Shown: one piece after another, positions 1 through 9,516 of the stretch | Position numbering within the stretch: the stretch's first letter is position 1 | Layout of the letters: every line of letters begins with the position of its first letter | From: Nitrosomonadaceae bacterium | GTDB lineage: Bacteria > Pseudomonadota > Gammaproteobacteria > Burkholderiales > Nitrosomonadaceae | DNA length: 64,000 nucleotides | Reading direction: 5' to 3' | Assembly (NCBI GenBank): GCA_002721545.1 | Contig: PBKR01000031.1 | Coordinates: 23,032 to 87,031, forward strand | Notes under the pieces: generated by a model | Databases searched by the model: none | The model's input: the letters and a program-made list of their open reading frames with translations, nothing else | Told to the model about the DNA's origin: nothing | Translations under genes and position numbers: made by a program

Positions 1-1
1 C

Positions 2-289
2 TTATACCTTGAAAGTTTACGCGTTGAAATGCATGGAAGTGAAATTTCTGTAATAACAATCTGTCCTGGCTACATTGTGACGCCAATGACAGAAAATAAT
101 CCATTCCAAATGCCATTTATTATGACAGCAGAAGTTGCTGCTAAAAAGATTGGGTATATTATAAATCATAAAAAATTATTCTCTGTAATTCCCTGGCAAA
201 TGGCAATTGTTGCACGCATTCTAAAATTACTTCCTAATTGCATTTACGATCTCCTATTTAGTATCATGCCTCGCAAACCTAGAAAATAA
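2..289 (+). CDS. Short-chain dehydrogenase/reductase, C-terminal part (5' end outside window)
   Basis: The reading frame is open from base 2 and continues upstream of the ATG used by the ORF track, reading YLESLRVEMHGSEISV, so the gene is cut by the window edge. The stretch VITICPGYIVTPMT matches the region after the catalytic YxxxK of classical SDR enzymes, where the PG and T residues close over the cofactor nicotinamide. A hydrophobic stretch near the C terminus (WQMAIVARILKLLP) is common in membrane-associated SDRs. The substrate cannot be inferred. It is followed 28 bp later by msrA on the same strand. The family call is firm; function beyond NAD(P)-dependent oxidoreductase is open. Confidence 0.8.
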   Translation, partial: LYLESLRVEMHGSEISVITICPGYIVTPMTENNPFQMPFIMTAEVAAKKIGYIINHKKLFSVIPWQMAIVARILKLLPNCIYDLLFSIMPRKPRK

Positions 290-317
290 CTAAATCTAAT
301 ATAGATAACTTTCTAAA

Positions 318-815
318 ATGAAAATTAATACTAAAGAAAAAGTACTTTTTGGGGCGGGTTGTTTCTGGTCTGTAGAAGCTTCTCTCAGTAAAATCCCAGG
401 TGTTAATAAAACGATCTGTGGTTATTCTGGCGGTCATACCAAAAACCCCACATATAATGATATTTGCACAGGAAAAACTGGTCATGCTGAAGTTGTACAG
501 GTTGAATATGATCCCTCACAGATTACTTATAATGCATTACTGACTTCATTTTGGAAGTGTCATAATCCAACCACTCTAAATCAACAAGGGCCAGATATAG
601 GATCACAATATCGCTCAGCAATATTTTATTACACGCAGCAACAGCAGATTATAGCGAATTCTTCCAAAATAGAATTACAGTCAAGAAAATACCCTGATGA
701 ACCTATCGTAACAGAAATACTACCTGCTACTAAATTCTATCGCGCAGAAGAATACCATCAAAAATACTTTGAGAAACACGATCTCATAAATACCTATAAT
801 CCTAATAGCCAATAG
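318..815 (+). CDS. msrA: Peptide-methionine (S)-S-oxide reductase MsrA
   Basis: MsrA reduces the S-epimer of methionine sulfoxide in proteins and free methionine, using thioredoxin as electron donor. The signature GAGCFWSVEASLSKIPGV with the nucleophilic Cys lies at residues 12-29. GYSGG, the YHQKYF segment near the C terminus and the 165-aa length fit a stand-alone cytoplasmic MsrA without an MsrB fusion. The start ATG at 318 gives the normal N terminus. It lies tail to tail with cca, with only 17 bp between them. The thioredoxin reductase trxB at 32-33 kb would feed its reductant. Identification is secure. Confidence 0.95.
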   Translation: MKINTKEKVLFGAGCFWSVEASLSKIPGVNKTICGYSGGHTKNPTYNDICTGKTGHAEVVQVEYDPSQITYNALLTSFWKCHNPTTLNQQGPDIGSQYRSAIFYYTQQQQIIANSSKIELQSRKYPDEPIVTEILPATKFYRAEEYHQKYFEKHDLINTYNPNSQ

Positions 816-832
816 CAACCAATCCTATTCAT

Positions 833-2113
833 TTATAAAATAGAAGATCTAATTAAATACTCTTTAATCTCCTCGATACGCGCTTCTCTAATTTTGACAT
901 TAATGGAATTTGATAAACGAGCAGGATCAGATACGATTCGGACAAGACTAGCTGCTATCGCTCCGCAATCAACTTTATTCGTTACATTAAATGCTTCTAG
1001 TAACCATGCTGCCTGCGGATAAGGCTTATCAATGTTGCCAGACCGTACATGAAAATCACATTCACAAGCATGAATAAACTCTTCGAAACGTTCAGGCTTA
1101 CGATAGGCATCTAATGCTAACAAAATATCTACTATAGTTACTGGATCTAACTCTGTTATACGATGCACATTACCATAAAAACGTGCCACCAATATTGCAA
1201 GATCACGGATGCTCTTAGGGGCCCTAATACGCTTACATAGATCCTTAATTAATTTGATGCTGTGCTCCTCATGCCCAGAATGGATTGGCCACAAATCCTT
1301 TGGTGTGACACCCTTACCAAGATCATGAGTAAGAGCAGCGAAACGTACTGACAAGGAATAGTTCTTTGTAGCAGCATAGTCAATAACCTGCATTATATGC
1401 TCCCCAGTATCAATCTCAGAATGCCATTTTTCAAGTTGAGGAATTCCAAATAATGCGTCTACTTCTGGCATCATTTTTTCCAAGGCACCACATTCCTGTA
1501 ACACAGAAAATAAGCGAGAAGGTTTATTTTCCATAAGCCCTCGAGAAATCTCCTGCCACACTCTTTCCGGCACCAAATAATCAACCTCACCATTACTCAC
1601 CATTTCACGCATTAATATAAGAGTCTCTGGTGCAACACAAAAACCAAATCTTGCAGAAAAACGTGCTGTCCGTAATATACGCACTGGGTCTTCAGAAAAC
1701 GCGGGCGATACATGCCGTAATATGCCAGATTTAAGATCTCCTACACCATTAAATGGATCAATAATTTTTCCATGCTTATCTTTTGCTATAGCATTTATGG
1801 TGAGATCTCTTCGTGCTAAATCTTCCTTTAGTGTAACTTGAGGAGCTACATGAATTTTAAATCCCTTATATCCACGCGCCACCTTCCTTTCAGTTCTTGC
1901 CAACGCATATTCGTTATGGCTTTCTGGATGAAGATAAACTGGGAAATCTTTTCCCACCAAACTATATCCAAGTTTCTCCATTTCTTCTGGAGTTGAACCG
2001 ACAACTACATAATCATTATCTTTAGCAGGAAGCTGTAAAAGCTCATCACGTACTGAACCCCCAACCAAATAAATTTTCAATGAAGAGCTAATCTTATCGC
2101 CCCGCTCTGTCAC
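833..2113 (-). CDS. cca: Multifunctional CCA tRNA nucleotidyltransferase
   Basis: Adds or repairs the 3'-terminal CCA of tRNAs using CTP and ATP without a nucleic-acid template. The class II nucleotidyltransferase core is visible: LVGGSVRDELL with the DNDYVVVG metal-binding carboxylates, then RRDLTINAIA, then EDPVRILRTARFSARFGF. A C-terminal HD domain (RFAALTHDLGKG, HSGHEEHS) marks the proteobacterial long form with phosphohydrolase activity; 426 aa is normal. The ATG at 2113 overlaps the preceding gene by 20 bp. The in-frame TTG 12 codons later (LKIYLVGG) matches the usual family N terminus and is a possible true start. It is probably co-transcribed with the NDUFA9-like gene. Confidence 0.95.
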   Translation of the reverse strand: MTERGDKISSSLKIYLVGGSVRDELLQLPAKDNDYVVVGSTPEEMEKLGYSLVGKDFPVYLHPESHNEYALARTERKVARGYKGFKIHVAPQVTLKEDLARRDLTINAIAKDKHGKIIDPFNGVGDLKSGILRHVSPAFSEDPVRILRTARFSARFGFCVAPETLILMREMVSNGEVDYLVPERVWQEISRGLMENKPSRLFSVLQECGALEKMMPEVDALFGIPQLEKWHSEIDTGEHIMQVIDYAATKNYSLSVRFAALTHDLGKGVTPKDLWPIHSGHEEHSIKLIKDLCKRIRAPKSIRDLAILVARFYGNVHRITELDPVTIVDILLALDAYRKPERFEEFIHACECDFHVRSGNIDKPYPQAAWLLEAFNVTNKVDCGAIAASLVRIVSDPARLSNSINVKIREARIEEIKEYLIRSSIL

Positions 2114-3035
2114 GAAAACCTATATACCGATCACGTGGCGTATTAGGTGCCAAGTATTGAGGTGCCACTTCTTCTAATTCTGTAGGCTGAATTCCAAACT
2201 TTTTCATCAAATTATTCTCATTCTTACAGTGACATATACTGTCAGTCTTCATTGAAAGATAATTATCACGCGTCATAAGCTTACCTGGCAAAATTTCCAA
2301 ACATGCTGCTTGTAAATAGGATAGCCAGTCATTCAGTCCAATAATGCTAAGTTTATGCTTAGTTATATTTGATACATATTCTACGATTTGTCTCAAAGAA
2401 TAGATTTTTGGTCCACATAAATCATAACTTTGACCAAAAGTAGCGGAGATAGAAAGGCTTGCTATAATTACTTCTGCTATATCTCCTATAAATACTGGTT
2501 GAAATTTTGCATTAGGTGATCCAAGTGGCAATACAGGCAGCCTTTTTATCAAATTAGCAAATAAATTTAGGAAAGAGTCACCTGGTCCAAAAATTACAGA
2601 TGGTCTAAAAATAGTCATTTCCAAATTTGACTCTATTATAATTTTTTCACCTTCTCCCTTGGACCGTAGATAAGCACTTGTACCGTCAGTACTGGCATGT
2701 AAAGCACTAACATGTAGTATACGAGACACATCATTTTGCACACATGCCGCCACAATTTTTCTGGGTAACTCAACATGAGTCAAAACAAAATCTCCATCCA
2801 GAATGCCAACTAAATTAATAACTGCATCTATCCCAACTAACGATTGACTAAGCTCTCTGGGATCATGAATATTCGTTTCCACCACTTCAATAGTTGGCAA
2901 TACGAAAAGTGATTTAGCATTTTCACGGCGACGAGTCAGAATACGCACCTTGATTCCTTGTGCATATAACAAATGCGCAATATGCTGCCCCACAAACCCA
3001 CTGCCACCAATAATACAAACATTTTTAATTCTCAT
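2094..3035 (-). CDS. NAD(P)-binding, complex I NDUFA9-like atypical SDR protein
   Basis: An extended/atypical SDR with an N-terminal Rossmann motif IIGGSGFVGQHIAHLL (GxxGxxG) and a second region VINLVGIL. It resembles the NDUFA9-like family that in many proteobacteria sits beside cca. The bacterial proteins have no proven catalytic role; mitochondrial NDUFA9 is a complex I accessory subunit and some relatives act in sugar or quinone metabolism. At 313 aa it is a usual length, soluble, with no signal peptide. It overlaps cca by 20 bp and follows the transglycosylase gene after 19 bp, so these three genes likely form one transcript. Family call good; function unknown. Confidence 0.8.
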   Translation of the reverse strand: MRIKNVCIIGGSGFVGQHIAHLLYAQGIKVRILTRRRENAKSLFVLPTIEVVETNIHDPRELSQSLVGIDAVINLVGILDGDFVLTHVELPRKIVAACVQNDVSRILHVSALHASTDGTSAYLRSKGEGEKIIIESNLEMTIFRPSVIFGPGDSFLNLFANLIKRLPVLPLGSPNAKFQPVFIGDIAEVIIASLSISATFGQSYDLCGPKIYSLRQIVEYVSNITKHKLSIIGLNDWLSYLQAACLEILPGKLMTRDNYLSMKTDSICHCKNENNLMKKFGIQPTELEEVAPQYLAPNTPRDRYIGFRDRAGR

Positions 3036-3054
3036 TACAATATTTTACTCACCC

Positions 3055-5004
3055 TTATATTTTTTTTTGCTTACTTAACCTAGGCGCAATTGTACCTAGC
3101 CTATCTTTCAAACTTCGCGATTTATGTCTAAAGATGCTGGCATAGTACATAGAATTACTCATAACTTTTTTTACATAATTACGTGTTTCTTTAAAAGGAA
3201 TAGTTTCTATATAAATTGCGCCTTCTAATGATCTATCACTCTGCCATTTCTTTGCTCTACTAGGCCCAGCATTGTAAGCTGCTGATGCTAATACTGACTG
3301 ATTATCAAATAAAGTGAGTATGTATTCAAGATAATATGTGCCTAGCATTAAATTTGTATCCACACGGGAGACAAGCCTTCTACGGTAATTACGCATACCT
3401 AATTTTTTTGCTGTCCACTTTGCAGTAGCCGGCATTAGCTGCATCAGCCCAATTGCACCAGCCCCAGACTTGGCTTTTTCAACAAATCTACTTTCCTGCC
3501 GAATTAAACCATAAATCAAAGCTTCATCAATATTTCTTTTATTCAAATATTTTTTAACTGCAGCCCGATGAGGGGTAAGATAACGTAAATTAAAATCATG
3601 AAGCCCTATAGTCTTATTAGCTGTATTAATTGCTATGTCATAGAAATTATTTCGACGCGCTATTTCAGATACAGCCAACAAACGCTTATCATTAAACCCA
3701 CGTATTGCCCATATCCACTCTCGTGTAGCCTCAATTCTAAAGTTAAGACGATAAAGTGCAAGTGTTCTCTGGATTCCAGGCAATTTCTGAATAGCTATAA
3801 TTTCTTCTTCACCAATTTTATACGTTTGAGGAAGAGCCCCACTAACAATTCCCAACTCCTCTCCTGCCAGCTGCCCATAAAAATGGTGCCCTCTACTCAA
3901 TGATAAGAAAATAACCCGAGCTTCTTCTAGTCCCCCTTGTTCCTTTAAAGCACGTGCCTTCCAATATCTCCACGCTGCAGTCTTTTGTTCTAATATAGAC
4001 ATAGCATTAATACTTTCTAACACTACACTCCAATCTTTAACACGTAGTGCAGCACGCGTTCTCCATCTTAGTTGCTTATCTGAGAATAAAACTGGGATAC
4101 TACCGTTAGCAGCCTCCATAAACCAAGTAAGTGCACGCGAATCATGCTTATATGCGGCTCTAGTTGCCAGCTTTGCCTTAAAGTATGATTGATCTTTTTG
4201 TGAAAATTGTTTCCGTATCTTGGGCCAAAATTTATAAGCCCGATTTAAATCTTTACGAAGTAAGCGCAACATTGCAAATAAAGCGACTTCACGATCAGCA
4301 CGTGTTTTAATTTTCTGCCCATACTTACCTAAATAACGTAATGGATTTTTATTAGCAGCATTCAATCTGCGCTCATTTAAAGCATATTTCTTTGAAAGAT
4401 ATTGATTGCTTTTTTTTATAACATCAATTCTCCCTGTCTCAAGTACGATACGTATTCTTTTCCATACATCTTCTTCAGTCAGAATTTTAATTGCCACAAG
4501 ATAATCAAATAAAGTTATACAGCTTTCTGGTAAGTCTTTCCTATGAAGCCACAATGACAATGCATCATTTAACACATCGTTATCACTTATATAGAATCTT
4601 TGCCGTAATGAATAACAACTAATCTCACTATCTTCTTTAATAAGAGCTGGAAATTCCTTGGCAAATAATTCCCACTGCTCTGTTTCCCCAAGAATCTTTA
4701 GCCATTCACTACGTATCTTGTCTGCAAGAAGGCTGCCTTGATATCGGACAAGAAAATCTCTAATCCTAGCGATATCTATTTCTATTTTTTTATCTAATTT
4801 TGCCTTATCTAAACTTAGCTGAAGCTGATAATAATCCACATACGACTCTAGTATATGGCCTTTTATATTTGAAAAATTCATAGCTAATAGCTTAGAATCT
4901 CCCGCCTGAAATGCTTTCCGTGCTGCGATAAAATCTTGATCCTGACTGGCAAGAACTATACCAGCGTAATTAAGAAATAATAATATAAGAAAAATATTTC
5001 TCAT
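3055..5004 (-). CDS. slt: Soluble lytic murein transglycosylase (Slt70-like)
   Basis: Periplasmic enzyme that cleaves the MurNAc-GlcNAc bond of peptidoglycan to form 1,6-anhydro-muropeptides. The C-terminal goose-lysozyme-like domain shows the catalytic Glu in GLIRQESRF, then AKSGAGAIGLMQLMPATA and SAAYNAGPSRAKKW. The roughly 450 residues before it form the alpha-helical superhelix typical of Slt70. The ORF track starts at 5046, but the ATG 14 codons later gives a clean signal peptide (MRNIFLILLFLNYAGIVLAS), so I chose 5004. It is first in a run with the NDUFA9-like gene and cca. Likely role: cell-wall turnover and recycling. Confidence 0.9.
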   Translation of the reverse strand: MRNIFLILLFLNYAGIVLASQDQDFIAARKAFQAGDSKLLAMNFSNIKGHILESYVDYYQLQLSLDKAKLDKKIEIDIARIRDFLVRYQGSLLADKIRSEWLKILGETEQWELFAKEFPALIKEDSEISCYSLRQRFYISDNDVLNDALSLWLHRKDLPESCITLFDYLVAIKILTEEDVWKRIRIVLETGRIDVIKKSNQYLSKKYALNERRLNAANKNPLRYLGKYGQKIKTRADREVALFAMLRLLRKDLNRAYKFWPKIRKQFSQKDQSYFKAKLATRAAYKHDSRALTWFMEAANGSIPVLFSDKQLRWRTRAALRVKDWSVVLESINAMSILEQKTAAWRYWKARALKEQGGLEEARVIFLSLSRGHHFYGQLAGEELGIVSGALPQTYKIGEEEIIAIQKLPGIQRTLALYRLNFRIEATREWIWAIRGFNDKRLLAVSEIARRNNFYDIAINTANKTIGLHDFNLRYLTPHRAAVKKYLNKRNIDEALIYGLIRQESRFVEKAKSGAGAIGLMQLMPATAKWTAKKLGMRNYRRRLVSRVDTNLMLGTYYLEYILTLFDNQSVLASAAYNAGPSRAKKWQSDRSLEGAIYIETIPFKETRNYVKKVMSNSMYYASIFRHKSRSLKDRLGTIAPRLSKQKKI

Positions 5005-5269
5005 TAACCCAATCCCATATCTGGAAATATGATTTTGATCCCACATGGAACATACAATAGACTAACCCTAAACATAATCTCACTAATTACGTTATAAATT
5101 ACAAGCCGCATACTTGAAAGGATTAGATCCTTATCTTTGATAAAGTTACTTTATACCATTATCAAGAAAAAGATTTCGCCATAACAACATTGAAAATGAC
5201 AGATTTAAGCCTTCCATTTTACATAAATATAAATGAAAGAAAGATATCTATTATCTAGTTGAATGATAC

Positions 5270-6613
5270 TTAGACCACACCCTGACCAAGCATTGCCTCT
5301 GCTACTTTAACAAAGCCTGCTATATTTGCTCCATCGACATAATTAATACTTCTATCTTTTCGTTTGCCGTATTGAATACAAGAACCATGAATAGCTTTCA
5401 TGATCTCTAGTAAACGAGCATCAACCTCATCACTTGACCAAGAAAGGCGCATAGCGTTCTGACTCATCTCCAAGCCAGAGGTAGCTACCCCACCAGCATT
5501 ACTAGCCTTCCCTGGGGCAAACAGAACTCCGCCCTTATCAAAAAGCTTTACAGCCCCTGCCGTAGAAGGCATATTTGCTCCCTCAGCGACACAAAACACA
5601 CCATTTTTTATCAAATTTGTAGCATCCTCCTCATCTAACTCATTTTGCGTTGCACAAGGTAACGCAACATCAACCGGAACATTCCAAGGCCGCACATTAG
5701 ATATAAATTTAGCCTTAATTTTCTCAGCGTAATCACTAACCCGACCCCTTAAATTATTTTTAACATCTTTTAATATCGCAAGCTTCTCCATTGTAAAACC
5801 ATCTTCATCAACAACCGTACCACTTGAATCAGAAACTGTAACAACCTTTGCACCTAACATCATCGCTTTTTCAACAGAGTATTGAGCAACATTACCTGAG
5901 CCTGAAACAGAAACTCTTAGACCATCAAGCGAACGACCAGTATGTTTTAGCATTTCCTCAGCAAAATATACTGTTCCATATCCAGTAGCTTCTGAGCGAA
6001 TCAACGAGCCCCCAAAACTTAACCCCTTACCTGTAAAAACAGAGTCAGATCGATTAGAAAGTTTTTTCACCATCCCAGCCATAAAACCTACCTCTCTACC
6101 ACCTACACCAATGTCCCCAGCCGGTATATCTGTATCAGAGCCAATATGACGAAATAATTCACTTACATAAGCTTGACAAAAACGCATTACTTCCCCTGGA
6201 CTTTTTCCTTTTGGATCAAAATCTGCCCCACCTTTTCCGCCACCCATAGGCAAAGTAGTTAAAGCATTCTTAAAGGTCTGTTCAAAAGCTAAAAATTTCA
6301 AAATTGAAAGATTTACAGACGGATGAAACCTTGTCCCTCCTTTATACGGGCCAATTGAAGAATTATGTTGTATCCTATAACCACGGTTTACTCTCACTTC
6401 ATTTTGATCGTTCACCCAAGACACACGAAAAATAACCACTCTCTCTGGTTCAACAAGACGTTCTAGAAGACCATGATCAGCATAGCTAGGATTCTTTACA
6501 ATAAAAGGCCATATGCTCTCCATAACTTCATCAACTGCCTGCTGATATTCAGGCTGCTGTGGATTATGTTTGGCTATATAAGCACAGAATTCCTGAAAAC
6601 TTTTGTATCTCAT
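5270..6613 (-). CDS. gdhA: NADP-specific glutamate dehydrogenase
   Basis: Catalyses reductive amination of 2-oxoglutarate to glutamate, the low-affinity route of ammonium assimilation. The 447-aa length is that of hexameric bacterial GdhA. Visible motifs are the active-site region LPMGGGKGGADFDPKGKS, DIPAGDIGVGGREVGFM, and the Rossmann segment VSVSGSGNVAQYSVEKA. A strong ribosome binding site GGGGAG stands 5 nt before the ATG. It is flanked by about 220 bp downstream and 120 bp upstream without genes, so it is probably monocistronic. Its presence fits an organism that sees ample ammonium. Confidence 0.95.
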   Translation of the reverse strand: MRYKSFQEFCAYIAKHNPQQPEYQQAVDEVMESIWPFIVKNPSYADHGLLERLVEPERVVIFRVSWVNDQNEVRVNRGYRIQHNSSIGPYKGGTRFHPSVNLSILKFLAFEQTFKNALTTLPMGGGKGGADFDPKGKSPGEVMRFCQAYVSELFRHIGSDTDIPAGDIGVGGREVGFMAGMVKKLSNRSDSVFTGKGLSFGGSLIRSEATGYGTVYFAEEMLKHTGRSLDGLRVSVSGSGNVAQYSVEKAMMLGAKVVTVSDSSGTVVDEDGFTMEKLAILKDVKNNLRGRVSDYAEKIKAKFISNVRPWNVPVDVALPCATQNELDEEDATNLIKNGVFCVAEGANMPSTAGAVKLFDKGGVLFAPGKASNAGGVATSGLEMSQNAMRLSWSSDEVDARLLEIMKAIHGSCIQYGKRKDRSINYVDGANIAGFVKVAEAMLGQGVV

Positions 6614-6733
6614 CTCAACTCCCCTCTAATAACAATTATCCCGATATTACTATATTGCAAAAATAATTAAAGGCTCATATATAATTTTATCTGACTATAA
6701 GCTAGCTATCCGTATAAATTATAATTATTCTAC

Positions 6734-7405
6734 CTATCTATACCGCGTTGGATCAGGAACCCTTGCAGCCTTAAAACCAGCACGGCGTAAACGACAAGAG
6801 TCACATAACCCACAAGCAACCCCCTCTTCATTAGCCTGATAACATGATACTGTCATGCCATAATCTACATCAAGTAACTTTCCCTTTTGAATTATTTCGG
6901 CTTTAGACAAATTCATGAGCGGTGCATGGATATTTAATTTCTTATTTTGAGTTGATGCCTTAGTTGCTAAATTTGCCATTCTTTCAAATGCTTCAATATA
7001 TTCTGGCCGGCAATCAGGATATCCAGAATAATCTACAGCATTTACACCAATAAAAACATCACCACTTCCTAGCACCTCAGCCCAGGACAATGCAAGTGAC
7101 AGCATTATCGTATTCCTAGCAGGGACATATGTAACTGGAATCCCTTCCTTAACCCCTTCTACAGGCATAGCAACAGAGTCATCAGTTAGTGCAGACCCGC
7201 CAAATACCGTCAAATCAATATTTATAATCTGATGTTTCAGCACCCCAATTTCCTGTGCTAAATACCTTGCTGCTATAAGTTCAGATCTATTCTTCTGGCC
7301 GTAATCTAAGCTCATAGCATAGCACTGATACCCTTTATCACGAGCAATCGCAAGAATAGTAGCAGAGTCTAGTCCTCCTGATAAGAGCACTACGGCTTTT
7401 GTCAT
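6734..7405 (-). CDS. queC: 7-cyano-7-deazaguanine synthase QueC
   Basis: Converts 7-carboxy-7-deazaguanine plus ammonia and ATP into preQ0, the precursor of queuosine in tRNA wobble positions. The N-terminal PP-loop [17 protein letters not shown] binds ATP, and a C-terminal zinc site is seen as [21 protein letters not shown] with four cysteines. At 223 aa it is a normal length. It follows queE by about 40 bp on the same strand, so two successive pathway steps are adjacent. QueD was not seen in this window. Confidence 0.95.
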   Translation of the reverse strand: MTKAVVLLSGGLDSATILAIARDKGYQCYAMSLDYGQKNRSELIAARYLAQEIGVLKHQIINIDLTVFGGSALTDDSVAMPVEGVKEGIPVTYVPARNTIMLSLALSWAEVLGSGDVFIGVNAVDYSGYPDCRPEYIEAFERMANLATKASTQNKKLNIHAPLMNLSKAEIIQKGKLLDVDYGMTVSCYQANEEGVACGLCDSCRLRRAGFKAARVPDPTRYR

Positions 7406-7446
7406 CTGGCCAAAAAAATAATTTTATATATAATTTTACTGAACCC

Positions 7447-8178
7447 TCATCGCCCCGGCTCTTCACCCCAGAGCAATTTATGTAGCTGAATCTGTACCCT
7501 AACACCTAAACGATCACGAAGTACCCATTCTGCAAGTAATGTAGGGTCAAGCTTATTATATACAGGAGAAAACAAGATTGGACATAATTTATCCAAATTA
7601 TAATTATGCATTATCTTAACCGCCCACTGATAATCAGCTTCATTACATAGAACAAATTTTAACTCATCCTGGCTAGTAAGATGATTAAGGTTATTCCAAT
7701 TATTTTTCTGGCTTTCCCCTGACGCTGGAGTTTTAATATCTATAATTTTTGTTACACGATCATCTACGTTGGACACATCCTGTGAACCACTAGTTTCAAG
7801 TGACACTAAATACCCTGCGTCACACAATAATCTAAGTAACAATAAACATTTCTTCTGAGCCAGGGGCTCCCCACCGGTAACAGTAACATTCTGTACTTTG
7901 TAATCAGATATCCTGCTTAAAACTGAAGAAACTGATAAATTCTTGCCATAATGAAAAGCATATTCAGTATCACAATAACTACAACGTAAAGGGCATCCAG
8001 TTAAACGCACAAACACTGTTGGCAATCCTACACGACTGGTCTCACCTTGAAGAGAGACAAAAATTTCATTAACTCGCAGAGTCTCTGATTCAAATGGTTG
8101 TATAACTTTGTGCTGCGATGAAGAAGCAGAAATAGAGGTAGAAGTAGAAGTAGAAGCCATATTGCACTGTATCAACAT
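7447..8178 (-). CDS. queE: 7-carboxy-7-deazaguanine synthase QueE (radical SAM)
   Basis: Radical SAM enzyme that rearranges 6-carboxy-tetrahydropterin to 7-carboxy-7-deazaguanine. The [4Fe-4S] cluster motif is CPLRCSYC (CxxxCxxC), preceded by the family hallmark VNEIFVSLQGETS and followed by VTVTGGEPLAQ. The first 40 residues are odd: after MLIQCN comes an alternating Ser/Thr stretch, MASTSTSTSISASSS, encoded by a short hexanucleotide repeat. Homologues normally begin close to the VNEIF motif, so the true start may be the second ATG (8160) or later. It is co-directional with the tol-pal genes upstream and queC downstream, as in many beta- and gammaproteobacteria. Confidence 0.92.
   Translation of the reverse strand: MLIQCNMASTSTSTSISASSSQHKVIQPFESETLRVNEIFVSLQGETSRVGLPTVFVRLTGCPLRCSYCDTEYAFHYGKNLSVSSVLSRISDYKVQNVTVTGGEPLAQKKCLLLLRLLCDAGYLVSLETSGSQDVSNVDDRVTKIIDIKTPASGESQKNNWNNLNHLTSQDELKFVLCNEADYQWAVKIMHNYNLDKLCPILFSPVYNKLDPTLLAEWVLRDRLGVRVQIQLHKLLWGEEPGR
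8133..8156. repeat. Hexanucleotide tandem repeat at the 5' end of queE
   Basis: Three perfect copies of TAGAAG (8139-8156), preceded by one degenerate copy (TAGAGG), read on the minus strand as alternating Ser and Thr codons at the N terminus of QueE. Unit changes would keep the frame, so this is a length-variable linker rather than an on/off switch. Confidence 0.8.
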
Positions 8179-8204
8179 TAAGCTATAAAAAACAATCCCT
8201 ATTT

Positions 8205-8969
8205 CTAATTATCTAATCTTTTTTTGGCCTTTTCTGCCGCATCACTAGTAGGGTATTTTTCAATTAAATCTGCTAAGATTTTTTTTGCGGCTGTTTTAAA
8301 ATTTATCTCTTTCTGACTACTTGCAATATTTAGCATTGCATCAGGCACTTTCTCGCTTTCTGGGAAATCTTTAATTAATTCTTTTTGCACAAAAATTGCC
8401 CGCTTAAAATCACGCATAGCATAATAAGAATTCCCTATCCAATAATGGGCACTAGGCACAAGATTGGACTCTGGGTAATTTTCTATAAAGCTCTTGAATT
8501 TGGATACAGCACCCTTAAACCTGCCTATCTTGAACATATTAAAAGCTTCTTGATAGTCACTATTCTCCTCATCAGTTATTAGAGTGACGCTAGTTGGCAA
8601 TGGTACTTGAGCAGCAGAGGAATTTATATTTGATACGGTATCAGGTTGTTCAATTCTTCTTAACCTACTATCTAAATCAATATAAAAATCCTTCTGCCTA
8701 TTTTGAGACAAAGCCATATCGTTTACTAGCACTTCAATCTGGCCATTTAATTCACTAATCTCACGCCTCAATTCTTCAATTTGATTGTTAAGACCAACAA
8801 TTGCTTGATTATTCATTTCTTCAAGCTTAGTAATACGCGCTTCTTGTATTTTTATCTGCTCCTGTTGCTCTGCACGCTCTTTTTGCGCAACCTCATCTTC
8901 AAATAGTGCAGCGTAACTAACATTACAATTATTTAATACAAACAATAACAAGATAGCGCGCAAATACAT
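8205..8969 (-). CDS. cpoB: Cell division coordinator CpoB / YbgF, Tol-Pal system TPR protein
   Basis: Periplasmic protein that links the Tol-Pal machine with peptidoglycan synthesis at the septum (role established for E. coli CpoB). It has a signal peptide (MYLRAILLLFVLNNCNVSYA), then a coiled coil of about residues 30-95 rich in E, Q and L for trimerisation, then C-terminal tetratricopeptide repeats (YQEAFNMFKIGRFKGAVSKF, SAHYWIGNSYYAMRDFKRAI). The 254-aa length is normal. It starts 2 bp after the stop of pal and is surely co-transcribed with the tol genes. Confidence 0.92.
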   Translation of the reverse strand: MYLRAILLLFVLNNCNVSYAALFEDEVAQKERAEQQEQIKIQEARITKLEEMNNQAIVGLNNQIEELRREISELNGQIEVLVNDMALSQNRQKDFYIDLDSRLRRIEQPDTVSNINSSAAQVPLPTSVTLITDEENSDYQEAFNMFKIGRFKGAVSKFKSFIENYPESNLVPSAHYWIGNSYYAMRDFKRAIFVQKELIKDFPESEKVPDAMLNIASSQKEINFKTAAKKILADLIEKYPTSDAAEKAKKRLDN

Positions 8970-8971
8970 TT

Positions 8972-9472
8972 TTACTCGCCCTCATAGCGAATATCTACAC
9001 GACGATTTTCAGCCCAAGACGCCTCATCATGTCCGACAGCTCGTGGTTTTTCTTCACCATAACTAACGGACTCAATCTGATGCTCCTGAGTTCCAGCTAA
9101 TGTCATAACCTTCTTCACACTATCAGCACGACGCTGGCCCAATGCAATATTGTATTCGCGGCTACCACGCTCATCTGTATTACCTTCTAAGCGAATCTTT
9201 GCATTAGAATTATCACGCAAGTATCGAGCGTGTGACAACACCATAGAATTATATTTGTCATTCACCACATATTCATCAAATTCAAAATACACACTACGCT
9301 TTGACAAAATATTAGTTGGATCAATTAATGGATTTATAGTGGGAGCACTTGTGACATTCTCTCCAGATATAGTATTTTTATTTGCCTGTGCCCCCTCTCC
9401 ATCTGGTTTTGTAGCTTTGTTAGCACATGCTGCCAATAAAGCTAACAGAACAAAACATAAAATCTTTCTCAT
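8972..9472 (-). CDS. pal: Peptidoglycan-associated lipoprotein Pal
   Basis: Outer-membrane lipoprotein that binds peptidoglycan and TolB/TolA to keep the outer membrane attached during constriction. The lipobox is LLAAC, with lipidated Cys at residue 16. A low-complexity linker follows, then an OmpA-like domain from about residue 60 with the diaminopimelate-binding signature NTDERGSREYNIALGQRRA. At 166 aa it is typical. It lies between tolB (44 bp upstream) and cpoB (2 bp downstream) in the conserved order. Confidence 0.95.
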   Translation of the reverse strand: MRKILCFVLLALLAACANKATKPDGEGAQANKNTISGENVTSAPTINPLIDPTNILSKRSVYFEFDEYVVNDKYNSMVLSHARYLRDNSNAKIRLEGNTDERGSREYNIALGQRRADSVKKVMTLAGTQEHQIESVSYGEEKPRAVGHDEASWAENRRVDIRYEGE

Positions 9473-9516
9473 GATCTTCTCCTTATAAATTAACCACTAT
9501 GCTCTACTAAATAAAA

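Noticed and set aside
3598-3903. 101-aa plus-strand ORF inside the transglycosylase gene
   Set aside because: Shadow ORF; the minus-strand Slt frame has clear conserved motifs across it.
5120-5170. TTGATAA...TTATCAA inverted repeat near 5140-5165 resembling an FNR half-site pair
   Set aside because: Spacing between halves is about 15 bp, far from the FNR consensus, and no promoter elements are convincing beside it.
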